In this document: positions 1 to 7,105 of the stretch, piece after piece | How the letters are laid out: each line of letters starts with the position of its first letter | How positions within the stretch are numbered: the first letter of the stretch is position 1 | NCBI GenBank assembly: GCA_964606415.1 | Contig: CAZSGN010000093.1 | Span: 1 to 9,606 of the forward strand | Direction: 5' to 3' | DNA: 9,606 nucleotides | From: CAZSGN01 sp964606415 | Lineage (GTDB): Bacteria; Bacteroidota; Bacteroidia; Bacteroidales; JBBRXJ01 | The notes under the pieces: generated by a model | Told to the model about the DNA's origin: nothing | Databases searched by the model: none | What the model saw: the letters and a program-made list of their open reading frames with translations, nothing else | Made by a program: the position numbers and the translations under genes

Positions 1-1209
1 ATTGATACCCAGCGGCTGGTTTCAGAAAAAACCACATCACAATACCAGACCGAGTTTTCTCAAATAGGCTTGAAAATTAATGAGTCTTTTTCTTTTAATG
101 ATTGGGCAGAAGTCTATAAAAAATTGGTTTTTTGGGAACTTGAATTGCAGAAAAGTGAGGGGGGAGAAATGTCTGAAGTTCTGCAAATGCAGAAAGCAGA
201 GGCTAATAGCGAGTTTGCCAAATATGTCGAGAAAAATTATTTACGCTGGCTTTCTGTTAACGATGAAGAAACTGATAAACCTGTTTTGTCTCCTAATATT
301 TTTAAAAACCATGTTTTCCCTTTGGTTGATAAAGGGGAAAAAGTTTTTGTTTTTGTAATTGATAATCTTCGGTATGATCAATGGAAAATGATTGCGCAAC
401 AAATACAGAATATCTACCGGGTCGAGCATGAACAACTGATGTGCAGCATCTTGCCCACAACAACCCAGTATGCGCGTAATGCTATGTTTGCAGGACTTAT
501 GCCCAGAGAAATTGATGAGATACTGCCGGATCTGTGGTTGAGTGATGAAGAGGAAGGTGGTAAAAACCAGTTTGAACCGAAGTTGCTCACTAAACAATTA
601 AACAGGCTGGGTAAAAAATACCGCTATTCTTATGACAAGGTCCTTAATCGCCATGTGGAGAAAAAAGTGATGAAAAAATATCATGATTTTCTGAATAATG
701 ATTTGACGATGGTGGTTTATAATTTTGTTGATATGTTATCTCATGCTAAAACAAATATGGATATGATCAAAGAACTGGCTAGTGATGAAGCGGCTTATCG
801 TACGCTTACCTTATCCTGGTTTGTTCATTCTTCATTGTTCGATTTTTTTAAACGTCTTTCAAATGAAGATGTGACGGTTGTTGTGACCTCAGATCATGGC
901 GCTACAAAAGTCCAGGATCCTGTGAAAGTGATTAGTGAAAAGGAAGCAACCAATAATCTTCGATTCAAGAGTGGAAAAAAATTAAATTATAATCCTAAAG
1001 AGGTGATGGAGATTAAAAATCCTGACCAGGCTCACCTTCCCGGAAAACAATCAAATCAATCTTTTATTTTTGCAAAAAACAATGATTATTTTGTTTATCC
1101 AAACAACTATAATTATTATGTGAGATATTTTAAAAATACGTTTCAACATGGGGGGATTTCTTTAGAAGAAATGTTAATTCCTTTTGCTGTTTTGAAGCCT
1201 GTAAAATAG
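1..1209 (+). CDS. porX: PorX-type response regulator with PglZ phosphodiesterase domain, C-terminal part (5' truncated by window)
   Basis: The reading frame is open from base 1 to the TAG at 1207-1209, giving 402 visible residues. PorX proteins are about 520 aa, so an N-terminal receiver domain of roughly 115-120 residues should lie outside the window; the TTG at 70 is not the real start. The visible part begins with a helical linker, then an alkaline-phosphatase-superfamily (PglZ) fold. Likely metal ligands and nucleophile in visible numbering are D121 (VFVIDNLRYDQW), the T153-T155 run (LPTTTQYARNAMFAG), D244 and H248 (FVDMLSH), D298-H299 (TSDHGA) and H383 (FQHGGISLEEM). The set looks complete, so the enzyme is probably active. 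In the family, PorX works with the sensor PorY to control type IX secretion, and the domain has been reported to be a zinc phosphodiesterase acting on oligonucleotides. tsaE follows after 6 nt, so the two are probably co-transcribed. Family assignment is firm; the T9SS role rests on homology. Confidence 0.9.
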   Translation: MDTQRLVSEKTTSQYQTEFSQIGLKINESFSFNDWAEVYKKLVFWELELQKSEGGEMSEVLQMQKAEANSEFAKYVEKNYLRWLSVNDEETDKPVLSPNIFKNHVFPLVDKGEKVFVFVIDNLRYDQWKMIAQQIQNIYRVEHEQLMCSILPTTTQYARNAMFAGLMPREIDEILPDLWLSDEEEGGKNQFEPKLLTKQLNRLGKKYRYSYDKVLNRHVEKKVMKKYHDFLNNDLTMVVYNFVDMLSHAKTNMDMIKELASDEAAYRTLTLSWFVHSSLFDFFKRLSNEDVTVVVTSDHGATKVQDPVKVISEKEATNNLRFKSGKKLNYNPKEVMEIKNPDQAHLPGKQSNQSFIFAKNNDYFVYPNNYNYYVRYFKNTFQHGGISLEEMLIPFAVLKPVK

Positions 1210-1215
1210 TTGAAA

Positions 1216-1641
1216 ATGAAAGAAATAATTGTCGTACCGGATGTTGAGGAAATAAGTTTTGCCGCGAAAACATTTTGGCAAATTGCAGGAGACCATAAAA
1301 AGATTGCTTTTTATGGCCCGATGGGAGCAGGAAAAACAACATTTATTAAAGCCTTATGTGAGGAAAAGTCCGTGGTTGATTATGTGACCAGTCCTACCTT
1401 TTCTATTATAAATGAATACCGGGGAACAAACAATGACCGCTTTTTCCATATGGATTTTTACCGTATTGACAAAATCGAAGAGGTATATGATATGGGGTAT
1501 GAAGATTATTTCTTTGATAATCACTATTGTTTTATTGAGTGGCCCGAAAAAATCGCTGATTTGATCCCTGAACATTTTTTGCAGGTGCATATTAATGTTA
1601 GTGATGATTTAACCAGGGAGTTTGTTGTGAATGGATTGTAG
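1216..1641 (+). CDS. tsaE: TsaE, tRNA threonylcarbamoyladenosine (t6A37) synthesis ATPase
   Basis: This 141-aa protein has the usual length for TsaE, the P-loop ATPase that works with TsaB and TsaD to place t6A at position 37 of ANN-decoding tRNAs. Visible motifs are the Walker A loop GPMGAGKT (residues 34-41), the switch-like TSPTF (58-62), HMDFYRI (78-84, with the Asp of the Walker B-like strand) and the family-typical EWPE (108-111). I chose ATG 1216 over the in-frame TTG at 1210 because the TTG directly abuts the porX stop and adds only two residues; neither has a Shine-Dalgarno site, which is normal in Bacteroidota. It starts 6 nt after porX and is probably translated from the same mRNA. 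Its TsaB and TsaD partners are not in the window. Confidence 0.95.
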   Translation: MKEIIVVPDVEEISFAAKTFWQIAGDHKKIAFYGPMGAGKTTFIKALCEEKSVVDYVTSPTFSIINEYRGTNNDRFFHMDFYRIDKIEEVYDMGYEDYFFDNHYCFIEWPEKIADLIPEHFLQVHINVSDDLTREFVVNGL

Positions 1642-1739
1642 ATTGATCGTTGATCTTTTTTTGTTCTTTTTATTTTTTATCTGATCATCTTTCGTCAATT
1701 CAATCATTTGTTGTATTTTTAGTTATAAGTTATAATTTT

Positions 1740-2966
1740 ATGGGAAAGGCAGAATTTTCATATCAGGAATTGACGACTTTTACTAAAGAAGGGTTAATGC
1801 CGCGGGAAGAGATGCTTGAAGTCGGTCAAAAGAAAAAAAAATTAACGATAGGTATTCCTTGCGAAGATCATGAGGTCGAAAGTCGTGTTCCGCTCACTCC
1901 GGAAGCTGTTCAGATTCTTGTTAATAATGGCCATGATATACTGCTTCAGACTGCTGCTGGAAATGGAGCGAATTATTCTGACAACGATTATAGCGAGGCG
2001 GGTGGGGTTATTGTGAAAACAATGGAAGAAACCCTAAAGGCTGATGTGATACTAAAAATCGGACCTCTTAAAGAGGATGAAATCGAAAAACTAAAAGGAA
2101 ATCAATTAATTATATCTTCTATTCAGTTAAATGGGACAACCAAGGCTTGTATTAAGAAACTGATGCAAAAAAAGGTGATCGCCATTGCTTGTGAGTTAAT
2201 TAAAGATGAAAATCATGGATTCCCGGTGGAGCGGTCAATGAACGCGATTGCCGGAAATACTTCAATTCTTGTTGCGGCAGAATATCTTAGTAAGGATCGG
2301 GATGGAAAAGGTGTCCTATTAGGTGGGTTGACTGGTATTACACCTGCTGAGGTTGTGATATTGGGTGCGGGTACTGCAGCTGAATTTGCAGCCCGCGCTG
2401 CTATTGGCCTCGGGGCTTTTGTGAAGGTGTTTGATGATAGTATTCATAAGTTACAATTATTGCAGGAGAAATTAGGACATTCACTTTATACCTCAATTTT
2501 TCAACCCAGTGTACTTCAGAAAGCTTTGCGGTCAGCAGATGTTGTTATTGGTGCAGTTGCTAATCCAAAATTTGAAACCCGTTTTTTTGTTTCTGAAGAT
2601 ATGGTAAGGAAAATGAAAGATGGCGCGGTGATTGTTGATATTTCAGTTGATCATGGTGGGTGTTTTGAAACTTCCGAGATTAGAAAGCTTAAAAAACCGG
2701 CTTATTATAAACATGGGGTGCTGCATTATTGTGTTCCCAATATTGCTTCTCGTGTACCAAGAACCGCTTCTATTGCTTTGAGTAATGTCTTTGCTTCTGT
2801 GCTCCTTAAAATGGGGGAGGTTGGTGGTGTAAAACAGCAACTTAAGGTTGATGTAGGCTTAAGAAATGGGGTGTATATCTATAATGGTATTCTTACAAAT
2901 AAATTAATAAGTAGTCTTTATCAGATCCCTTCTCAGGATATAGATCTATTAATCGCGGCCTTTTAA
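1740..2966 (+). CDS. ald: alanine dehydrogenase family protein (Ald/PNT fold) with His-to-Gln change in the active site
   Basis: This 408-aa protein has the alanine dehydrogenase/pyridine nucleotide transhydrogenase fold. Ald reversibly converts L-alanine to pyruvate and ammonia with NAD. An N-terminal extension of about 35 residues precedes the core (IGIPCED). The Rossmann loop is GAGTA (209-213), with D232 at the end of the next strand likely contacting the ribose. By alignment from memory with Mycobacterium tuberculosis Ald, the pyruvate-site Arg is R49 (ESRVPLTPEAV), the Lys is K106 (VILKIGPL) and the Asp is D304 (VDISVDHGG). The position of catalytic His96 is Q129 (ISSIQL). The Asn-containing CVPNIASRVPRTAS (355-368 region) is conserved. 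The frame is open back to a TTG at 1650, but those 30 residues are low-complexity, encoded by T-rich intergenic DNA, and I reject them in favour of ATG 1740. It lies 98 nt after tsaE; a Bacteroidota-like box pair there overlaps the start codon and is unconvincing, so read-through from porX-tsaE is plausible. Family is sure; activity on alanine is less so. Confidence 0.85.
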   Translation: MGKAEFSYQELTTFTKEGLMPREEMLEVGQKKKKLTIGIPCEDHEVESRVPLTPEAVQILVNNGHDILLQTAAGNGANYSDNDYSEAGGVIVKTMEETLKADVILKIGPLKEDEIEKLKGNQLIISSIQLNGTTKACIKKLMQKKVIAIACELIKDENHGFPVERSMNAIAGNTSILVAAEYLSKDRDGKGVLLGGLTGITPAEVVILGAGTAAEFAARAAIGLGAFVKVFDDSIHKLQLLQEKLGHSLYTSIFQPSVLQKALRSADVVIGAVANPKFETRFFVSEDMVRKMKDGAVIVDISVDHGGCFETSEIRKLKKPAYYKHGVLHYCVPNIASRVPRTASIALSNVFASVLLKMGEVGGVKQQLKVDVGLRNGVYIYNGILTNKLISSLYQIPSQDIDLLIAAF

Positions 2967-3105
2967 GTTCTTTTGATAAAGATAATTGCTCTGCTTTTTA
3001 AATTTTATTTCAATACTTTTCTTGTTTTTATATTGATTAATCGACTGGCTGATTGTTTTTTATGTTTAGTTTTTTTTAATGGATATATTGCAAATCTTTC
3101 ATTTC

Positions 3106-3137
3106 TTTGGTCAGTATTATTCTTATGTTTATATTTG
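3106..3137 (+). promoter_or_regulatory. predicted Bacteroidota housekeeping promoter for etfB-etfA-acyl-CoA dehydrogenase
   Basis: TTTG at 3106-3109 and TATATTTG at 3130-3137 match the Bacteroidota -33 (TTTG) and -7 (TAnnTTTG) consensus exactly, with a 20-nt spacer, which is in the known range. Transcription would start near 3141-3145, giving a 5' leader of about 90 nt before the etfB ATG at 3233. The match is seen directly; use as a promoter is inferred. Confidence 0.75.
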
Positions 3138-3140
3138 CGC

Positions 3141-3171
3141 CATTCATTTTCGGATAATCCGGTAATGAATG
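3141..3171. promoter_or_regulatory. 31-nt near-palindrome at the predicted transcription start (operator or 5' stem-loop)
   Basis: Arms CATTCATT (3141-3148) and AATGAATG (3164-3171) are perfect inverted repeats. Inside them CGGAT (3151-3155) and ATCCG (3157-3161) are also inverted repeats around one central base. In all, 13 of 15 symmetric pairs match, and one of the two others is a U-G wobble in RNA. It begins 3 nt after the -7 box, so as DNA it could bind a dimeric repressor, and as RNA it would form a hairpin at the very 5' end of the etf mRNA. Which of the two applies cannot be told from sequence. Confidence 0.6.
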
Positions 3172-3232
3172 ATTTTTATAAAGAATCAACGCATTTAATC
3201 AAGACATAAATAAAAAAGAAAAAGATAAAGTA

Positions 3233-4102
3233 ATGAAAGGATTAAATATTATTGTTCTTGCCAAGCAAGTTCCCGATACACGTAATGTTGGTCAGGACGC
3301 GATGAAGGCGGATGGAACTGTGAATAGGGCTGCTTTACCTGCCATTTTTAACCCCGAAGACATGAATGCATTAGAACAGGCTTTGAGGATGAAAGATAAA
3401 TATCAGGGAAGTCAGGTTACTGTTTTAACAATGGGGCCTGTACGCGCTGCTGAAGTATTACGTGAAGGCCTGTATCGTGGGGCAGATAAAGGAATATTGC
3501 TTACTGATCGTGCTTTTGCTGGTGCTGATACATTGGCTACTTCTTATGCCATATCTTGTGCGATAAAAAAAATGAAAGATTATGATGTCATTATATGTGG
3601 CCGACAGGCGATTGATGGGGATACAGCCCAGGTTGGACCCCAGGTTGCAGAAAAATTGAATATTCCCCAGGTGACTTATGCTGAAGAGATTGTTTCTGTG
3701 AATAAAAATAAGATGAGAGTGAAAAGACGCCTCGAAAGAGGAGTGGAGACAGTTGAAGGACCTTTGCCTATGGTGGTTTCTGTGCATAGTTCGGCTCCGG
3801 AGTGTCGGCCAAGGAATGCAAAAAGGATTATGACTTTTAAAAATGCCTATACTTTGTCCGAGAAACAAGAGAAAGATGAGGATTATATTGGAAATAACAA
3901 GCCATATTTGCAACTGAATGAATGGAGTGTGGATGATATTGAAGCTGATCGTGAACAGCTTGGATTATCTGGTTCTCCAACCAAGGTGAAGAAAATTGAA
4001 AATATTGTTTTTCAGGCGAAGGAGGCTAAAATGTTAACTCAGGATAATCATGATATTGATGAATTAATGAAGGAATTGATTAATAATCATACAATTGGTT
4101 AG
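3233..4102 (+). CDS. etfB: electron transfer flavoprotein beta subunit, bifurcating-like
   Basis: EtfB (289 aa) pairs with EtfA to form the ETF heterodimer, which passes electrons between flavin dehydrogenases and other carriers in the cytoplasm. The N-terminus (IIVLAKQVPDT) is typical. Other family motifs are NPEDMNALEQA (40-50), DRAFAGADTLATSYA (92-106), the nucleotide-binding GRQAIDGDTAQVGPQ (123-137) and the C-terminal GSPTKV (247-252). The second and third closely resemble, from memory, the EtfB of the electron-bifurcating ETF of Acidaminococcus fermentans, where the subunit holds a second FAD in place of the AMP found in mitochondrial-type ETF. The segment around 190-240 is more divergent and charged. 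ATG 3233 is the natural start, after an A-rich leader and about 90 nt downstream of a good promoter; it is the first gene of the etfB-etfA-dehydrogenase unit. The family is certain; bifurcation is an inference. Confidence 0.95.
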   Translation: MKGLNIIVLAKQVPDTRNVGQDAMKADGTVNRAALPAIFNPEDMNALEQALRMKDKYQGSQVTVLTMGPVRAAEVLREGLYRGADKGILLTDRAFAGADTLATSYAISCAIKKMKDYDVIICGRQAIDGDTAQVGPQVAEKLNIPQVTYAEEIVSVNKNKMRVKRRLERGVETVEGPLPMVVSVHSSAPECRPRNAKRIMTFKNAYTLSEKQEKDEDYIGNNKPYLQLNEWSVDDIEADREQLGLSGSPTKVKKIENIVFQAKEAKMLTQDNHDIDELMKELINNHTIG

Positions 4103-4157
4103 TGCTTTAATAAATAGTTTTAATATCTAAAAAAGAACTCCTGTGTCTGAATTTTAA

Positions 4158-4207
4158 TTTCCCGGAAGGGATCATCATATTTCAGATCAGGTCCCTTGCA
4201 GAAGGGG
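4158..4207 (+). promoter_or_regulatory. set of mutually exclusive hairpins in the etfB-etfA gap
   Basis: In the 122-nt gap (4103-4224) four short segments can pair in competing ways: TCCC 4160-4163 with GGGA 4168-4171 (loop GGAA); AAGGGA 4166-4171 with TCCCTT 4192-4197; and CCCTT 4193-4197 with AAGGG 4202-4206 (loop GCAG). The last hairpin would hide a purine-rich AAGGGG ending 17 nt before the etfA ATG. No U-run follows, only A-rich sequence, so it is not an intrinsic terminator. It could set etfA translation or mRNA stability, or be chance; the stems are short. Confidence 0.4.
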
Positions 4208-4224
4208 TAAAAAATAAAAAAAAA

Positions 4225-5244
4225 ATGAATAATATCATTGTTTATTGTGAATTCGACGACGGTAAGATTGCCGATGTAAGTCAGGAAATGCTTACTAAAG
4301 GACGTAAACTGGCTGATGACTTATCTTGTGATTTAGAGGCCCTGGTTATTGGCAGTCAATTAAAAGGAGTTGAAAAGGAAATTATTCCTTATGGCGTAGA
4401 TACGCTTTATTTAGCTGATGATAAAAGATTGGATCCTTATACTTCTATACCTCATACGGATATCACCGTTAAATTGTTTAAAGAGCAAAAGCCTCAGATT
4501 GCTCTCATGGGTGCAACAAGTATTGGACGAGATCTTGGCCCTAGAGTGTCTTCTGCTCTTCACAGTGGATTAACGGCAGATTGCACCGAGTTGGTGATTG
4601 GGGAGCACGAGGATAAAAAACTTGGAAAAAAATATGATCAGCTTTTGTATCAGATCCGGCCAGCTTTTGGGGGAAATATCATTGCAACGATCATTAATCC
4701 TGAGTGCCGGCCACAGATGGCAACTGTAAGGGAAGGTGTTATGCAAAAGAAAATTCTTGATCACAATTATAATGGTAAAGTGATTGAGATTGATGTCAGT
4801 AAATATGTTGATGATGAGGCATTCCTGGTTAAAGTCATTGAGCGGCACATGGAAGCCTCAAAAGTGAATATTAAAAATTCTTCGATTATTGTGGCTGGTG
4901 GTTATGGCGTAGGAACCAAAGATAATTTTAACCTTTTATTTGATTTGGCCGAATTAATTGGTGGAGAAGTCGGGGCGTCAAGAGCAGCCGTGGATGCTGG
5001 ACTGGTAGATAAAGACAGGCAAATTGGACAGACTGGTGTAACGGTACGCCCAAAGCTTTATATTGCTTGTGGAATTAGTGGACAGATACAACATATAGCA
5101 GGAATGGAAGAGTCAGCTATGGTGATCGCTATAAATAATGACCCGGCTGCACCAATTAATAAAATGGCTGATTATATTATTAATGGGACTATTGAAGAAG
5201 TGGTGCCTAAAATGATTAAATATTACAAAGAAAATACCAAGTAA
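4225..5244 (+). CDS. etfA: electron transfer flavoprotein alpha subunit (FAD-binding)
   Basis: EtfA (339 aa) is the FAD-carrying partner of EtfB. The N-terminal half has GATSIGRDLGPRVS (96-109), GLTADCT (115-121) and RPAFGGN (145-151). The C-terminal FAD domain starts near IIVAGG (221-226), with GASRAAVDAG (250-259, R253 near the flavin) and GQTGVTVRPKLYIACGISG (268-286), followed by QIQHIAGM. Length and domain order are normal. As with EtfB, the N-terminal motifs look close to those of bifurcating ETFs, recalled from the Acidaminococcus protein; H290 follows the mitochondrial-type IQH, where the Acidaminococcus protein has IQP, so the signature is mixed at this point. ATG 4225 lies after a run of A residues. 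The gap to etfB is 122 nt, unusually wide for this pair, and holds possible RNA structure; the dehydrogenase follows after 25 nt. Confidence 0.96.
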   Translation: MNNIIVYCEFDDGKIADVSQEMLTKGRKLADDLSCDLEALVIGSQLKGVEKEIIPYGVDTLYLADDKRLDPYTSIPHTDITVKLFKEQKPQIALMGATSIGRDLGPRVSSALHSGLTADCTELVIGEHEDKKLGKKYDQLLYQIRPAFGGNIIATIINPECRPQMATVREGVMQKKILDHNYNGKVIEIDVSKYVDDEAFLVKVIERHMEASKVNIKNSSIIVAGGYGVGTKDNFNLLFDLAELIGGEVGASRAAVDAGLVDKDRQIGQTGVTVRPKLYIACGISGQIQHIAGMEESAMVIAINNDPAAPINKMADYIINGTIEEVVPKMIKYYKENTK

Positions 5245-5269
5245 AAACAAAACAGATAATAATAGGAAA

Positions 5270-6976
5270 ATGGAAAATTTTTACCGCGATAATCCTGATC
5301 TCAGTTTTCATCTGAGTCATCCTTTGATGAAAAAGATTGTGGATCTTAAAGAAAATGGTTTTAAAGATAAAGATCAATTTGATCATGCTCCGGTAGATTT
5401 TGAGGATGCTATTGATAATTATGACAAGGTTCTGGAAATTGTTGGGGATATTTGTGCCAATACGATTGCTAAAAATGCCGAATCTGTTGATGAAGAAGGG
5501 CCTAAGGTGAATAATGGCCGGGTAGAATATGCTGCCGGAACCAGTGATAATTATGATGCGCTGGTTAAAGCCGGACTTTTGGGAATTACCCTGCCCCGTA
5601 AGTATGATGGGTTAAATTTCCCTATTATTCCTTATGTTATGGCTGCTGATATGGTTTCGCGTGCCGATGCTGGTTTCGTTAATATTTGGGGATTGCAGGA
5701 TTGCGCGGAAACAATCAACGAATTTGCTTCCGAAGAGCAAAAAGAACACTATCTTAAGCGTGTATGCCAGGGAGAAACAATGGCAATGGATCTTACCGAA
5801 CCCGATGCCGGATCAGATTTACAAGCTGTACAGCTAAAAGCAACTTATAACGAAGAAGAAGATCAGTGGTATTTGAATGGGGTTAAGCGTTTTATAACTA
5901 ATGGGGATGGCGATATTTCTCTTGTCCTGGCCCGTTCAGAAGATGGTACGCTTGATGGACGTGGCCTTTCAATGTTTATATTTGACAAGAAAAAAGGGGG
6001 GATCACCGTTCGGCGTATTGAAAATAAAATGGGTATCAAAGGTTCACCTACTTGTGAACTTGTTTTTAAAAATGCACCTGCCGAATTGGTTGGTCAACGT
6101 AAGATGGGATTGATTAAATATGTCATGGCGTTGATGAATAGTGCACGTCTTGGTATTGCGGCTCAATCTGTTGGCATTTCTGATGCTGCTTACCGTGAGG
6201 CTTATAGTTATGCCAAAGAGCGTGAGCAATTTGGCCAGGCAATTATAGAATTCCCGGCTGTATATGAAATGTTAAGCGTGATGAAAGCTAAATTGGATGC
6301 ATCTCGCTCATTGCTCTACGAGACGTCTCGTTTTGTTGATGTATATAAGTCTTATCAGCATTTGGCGGATGAGAAAAAACTTGATAAAGAGGAGCGTCCG
6401 GAGCTTAAAAAATATCAAAAATTAGCAGATGCGTATACACCTTTGGCTAAAGGACTTAGTTCTGAATTTTGTAATCAAAATGCATACGATGCTGTACAAA
6501 TACACGGTGGTTCAGGATTTATGAAAGATTATCCGGTAGAAAGGATTTACCGGGACGCAAGAATAACTACTATTTATGAAGGAACAACACAGTTGCAGGT
6601 TGTTGCCGCTATCCGCTATGTAACCACTGGTTTCTATCTCACGCAAATGAGGGAATATGAGAAGGTTGATATTAAACCAGAATTGGAAAATTATCGTCGG
6701 GTTTTGATCGAAATGGCTGATCATTATGAAAATTCGGTTGCTCATGTTACCGGAAAGGAAAATAAAGAATTCATAGATTTTCATGCGCGCCGGATGGTGG
6801 AAATGGCCGGAAATATTATAATGGGACATCTTTTAGTGTTGGATACTGAAAGGAATCATGAATACTGGAAGACAACAGAGGTTTATTTGCGTTGGGCGCG
6901 CTCAACAAATGATGGACTGGCTTCTTTTATTAATCATTCCACTTTAAATGATCTTGGAAAATTTAAACAGGAATAA
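5270..6976 (+). CDS. acyl-CoA dehydrogenase with insertion and C-terminal extension (568 aa)
   Basis: This flavoenzyme interconverts acyl-CoA and trans-2-enoyl-CoA and exchanges electrons with ETF, whose genes lie directly upstream (25-nt gap). Family signatures are MAMDLTEPDAGSD (171-183), the FAD-contacting KEREQFGQAI (316-325), and IHGGSGFMKDYPVERIYRDA (411-430) followed by ITTIYEGTTQLQ, where E437 is the expected catalytic base. At 568 aa it is far longer than the usual 380. The surplus is an N-terminal stretch, a Lys/Glu-rich helical insertion near 360-395, and about 115 extra residues after 450, predicted helical, as in the long acyl-CoA dehydrogenases with an added C-terminal domain. 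Substrate chain length cannot be read from the sequence. Related enzymes next to etf genes occur in butyrate-producing Bacteroidota such as Porphyromonas, so enoyl-CoA reduction is as likely as beta-oxidation. It is the last gene of the unit; terminators follow. Confidence 0.93.
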   Translation: MENFYRDNPDLSFHLSHPLMKKIVDLKENGFKDKDQFDHAPVDFEDAIDNYDKVLEIVGDICANTIAKNAESVDEEGPKVNNGRVEYAAGTSDNYDALVKAGLLGITLPRKYDGLNFPIIPYVMAADMVSRADAGFVNIWGLQDCAETINEFASEEQKEHYLKRVCQGETMAMDLTEPDAGSDLQAVQLKATYNEEEDQWYLNGVKRFITNGDGDISLVLARSEDGTLDGRGLSMFIFDKKKGGITVRRIENKMGIKGSPTCELVFKNAPAELVGQRKMGLIKYVMALMNSARLGIAAQSVGISDAAYREAYSYAKEREQFGQAIIEFPAVYEMLSVMKAKLDASRSLLYETSRFVDVYKSYQHLADEKKLDKEERPELKKYQKLADAYTPLAKGLSSEFCNQNAYDAVQIHGGSGFMKDYPVERIYRDARITTIYEGTTQLQVVAAIRYVTTGFYLTQMREYEKVDIKPELENYRRVLIEMADHYENSVAHVTGKENKEFIDFHARRMVEMAGNIIMGHLLVLDTERNHEYWKTTEVYLRWARSTNDGLASFINHSTLNDLGKFKQE

Positions 6977-7010
6977 CCGGTGGTTGTCATTTTATAATTG
7001 TTATTATTTA

Positions 7011-7047
7011 AAAAAGCCCGCTAAGTTTGATATTTAGCGGGCTTTTT
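7011..7047. terminator. bidirectional intrinsic terminator
   Basis: A perfect 14-bp stem, AAAAAGCCCGCTAA (7011-7024) with its complement (7034-7047), closes a 9-nt loop and ends in five T on the + strand. The A-run on the left side gives U-rich RNA on the - strand too. It lies 34 nt after the acyl-CoA dehydrogenase stop, between convergent genes, and fits as a shared terminator. Confidence 0.92.
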
Positions 7048-7053
7048 AGAGTG

Positions 7054-7088
7054 AAAGTGCCCCGGCATTGGGTATGCCGGGGGCTTTT
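7054..7088 (+). terminator. second, tandem terminator hairpin
   Basis: CCCCGGCAT (7060-7068) pairs perfectly with ATGCCGGGG (7074-7082) around a 5-nt loop. Beyond a small internal loop AAAG (7054-7057) pairs with CTTT (7084-7087), with TTTT at 7085-7088. The stem is much more GC-rich than its surroundings. It sits only 6 nt after the first terminator and would catch read-through from the etf unit; on the - strand it has only a weak U-tract. Confidence 0.7.
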
Positions 7089-7105
7089 AGGGCAAAAGTC
7101 AACGC

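Larger units (their letters stand above)
2967..3232. other. non-coding gap between ald and etfB
   Basis: This 266-nt stretch is very T-rich. Its 3' part holds the etf promoter (3106-3137), a 31-nt near-palindrome (3141-3171) and an A-rich leader before the etfB start. A weak element, AATC/GATT with an 8-nt loop (3039-3054) followed by six T, could help terminate ald transcription, but the stem is only 4 bp. An open frame at 2973-3209 begins with TTG and encodes a hydrophobic peptide of the kind any T-rich DNA gives; it overlaps the promoter, so I treat it as chance. Confidence 0.6.

Noticed and set aside
1641..1680. GATC-GTT-GATC followed by a T-run after tsaE as a terminator
   Set aside because: The stem is 4 bp with a 3-nt loop and cannot be extended, so it is too weak to support termination.
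1650..1739. Possible 30-residue N-terminal extension of the Ald-like protein from a TTG start
   Set aside because: The added residues are T-tract encoded and low complexity; ATG 1740 gives the length expected of Bacteroidota homologues.
1707..1740. Promoter-like TTTG and TAATTTTA boxes before ald
   Set aside because: The -7-like box overlaps the start codon, so transcription would begin inside the gene.
2973..3209. 78-codon open frame between ald and etfB encoding a hydrophobic peptide
   Set aside because: It starts with TTG, lies in T-rich DNA that yields Phe/Leu in any frame, overlaps the predicted etf promoter and palindrome, and resembles no family I recognise.
4095..4122. TTG and TAGTTTTA boxes at the etfB-etfA junction
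   Set aside because: The spacer is only 17 nt and the -33 box is incomplete, too weak to call an internal etfA promoter.
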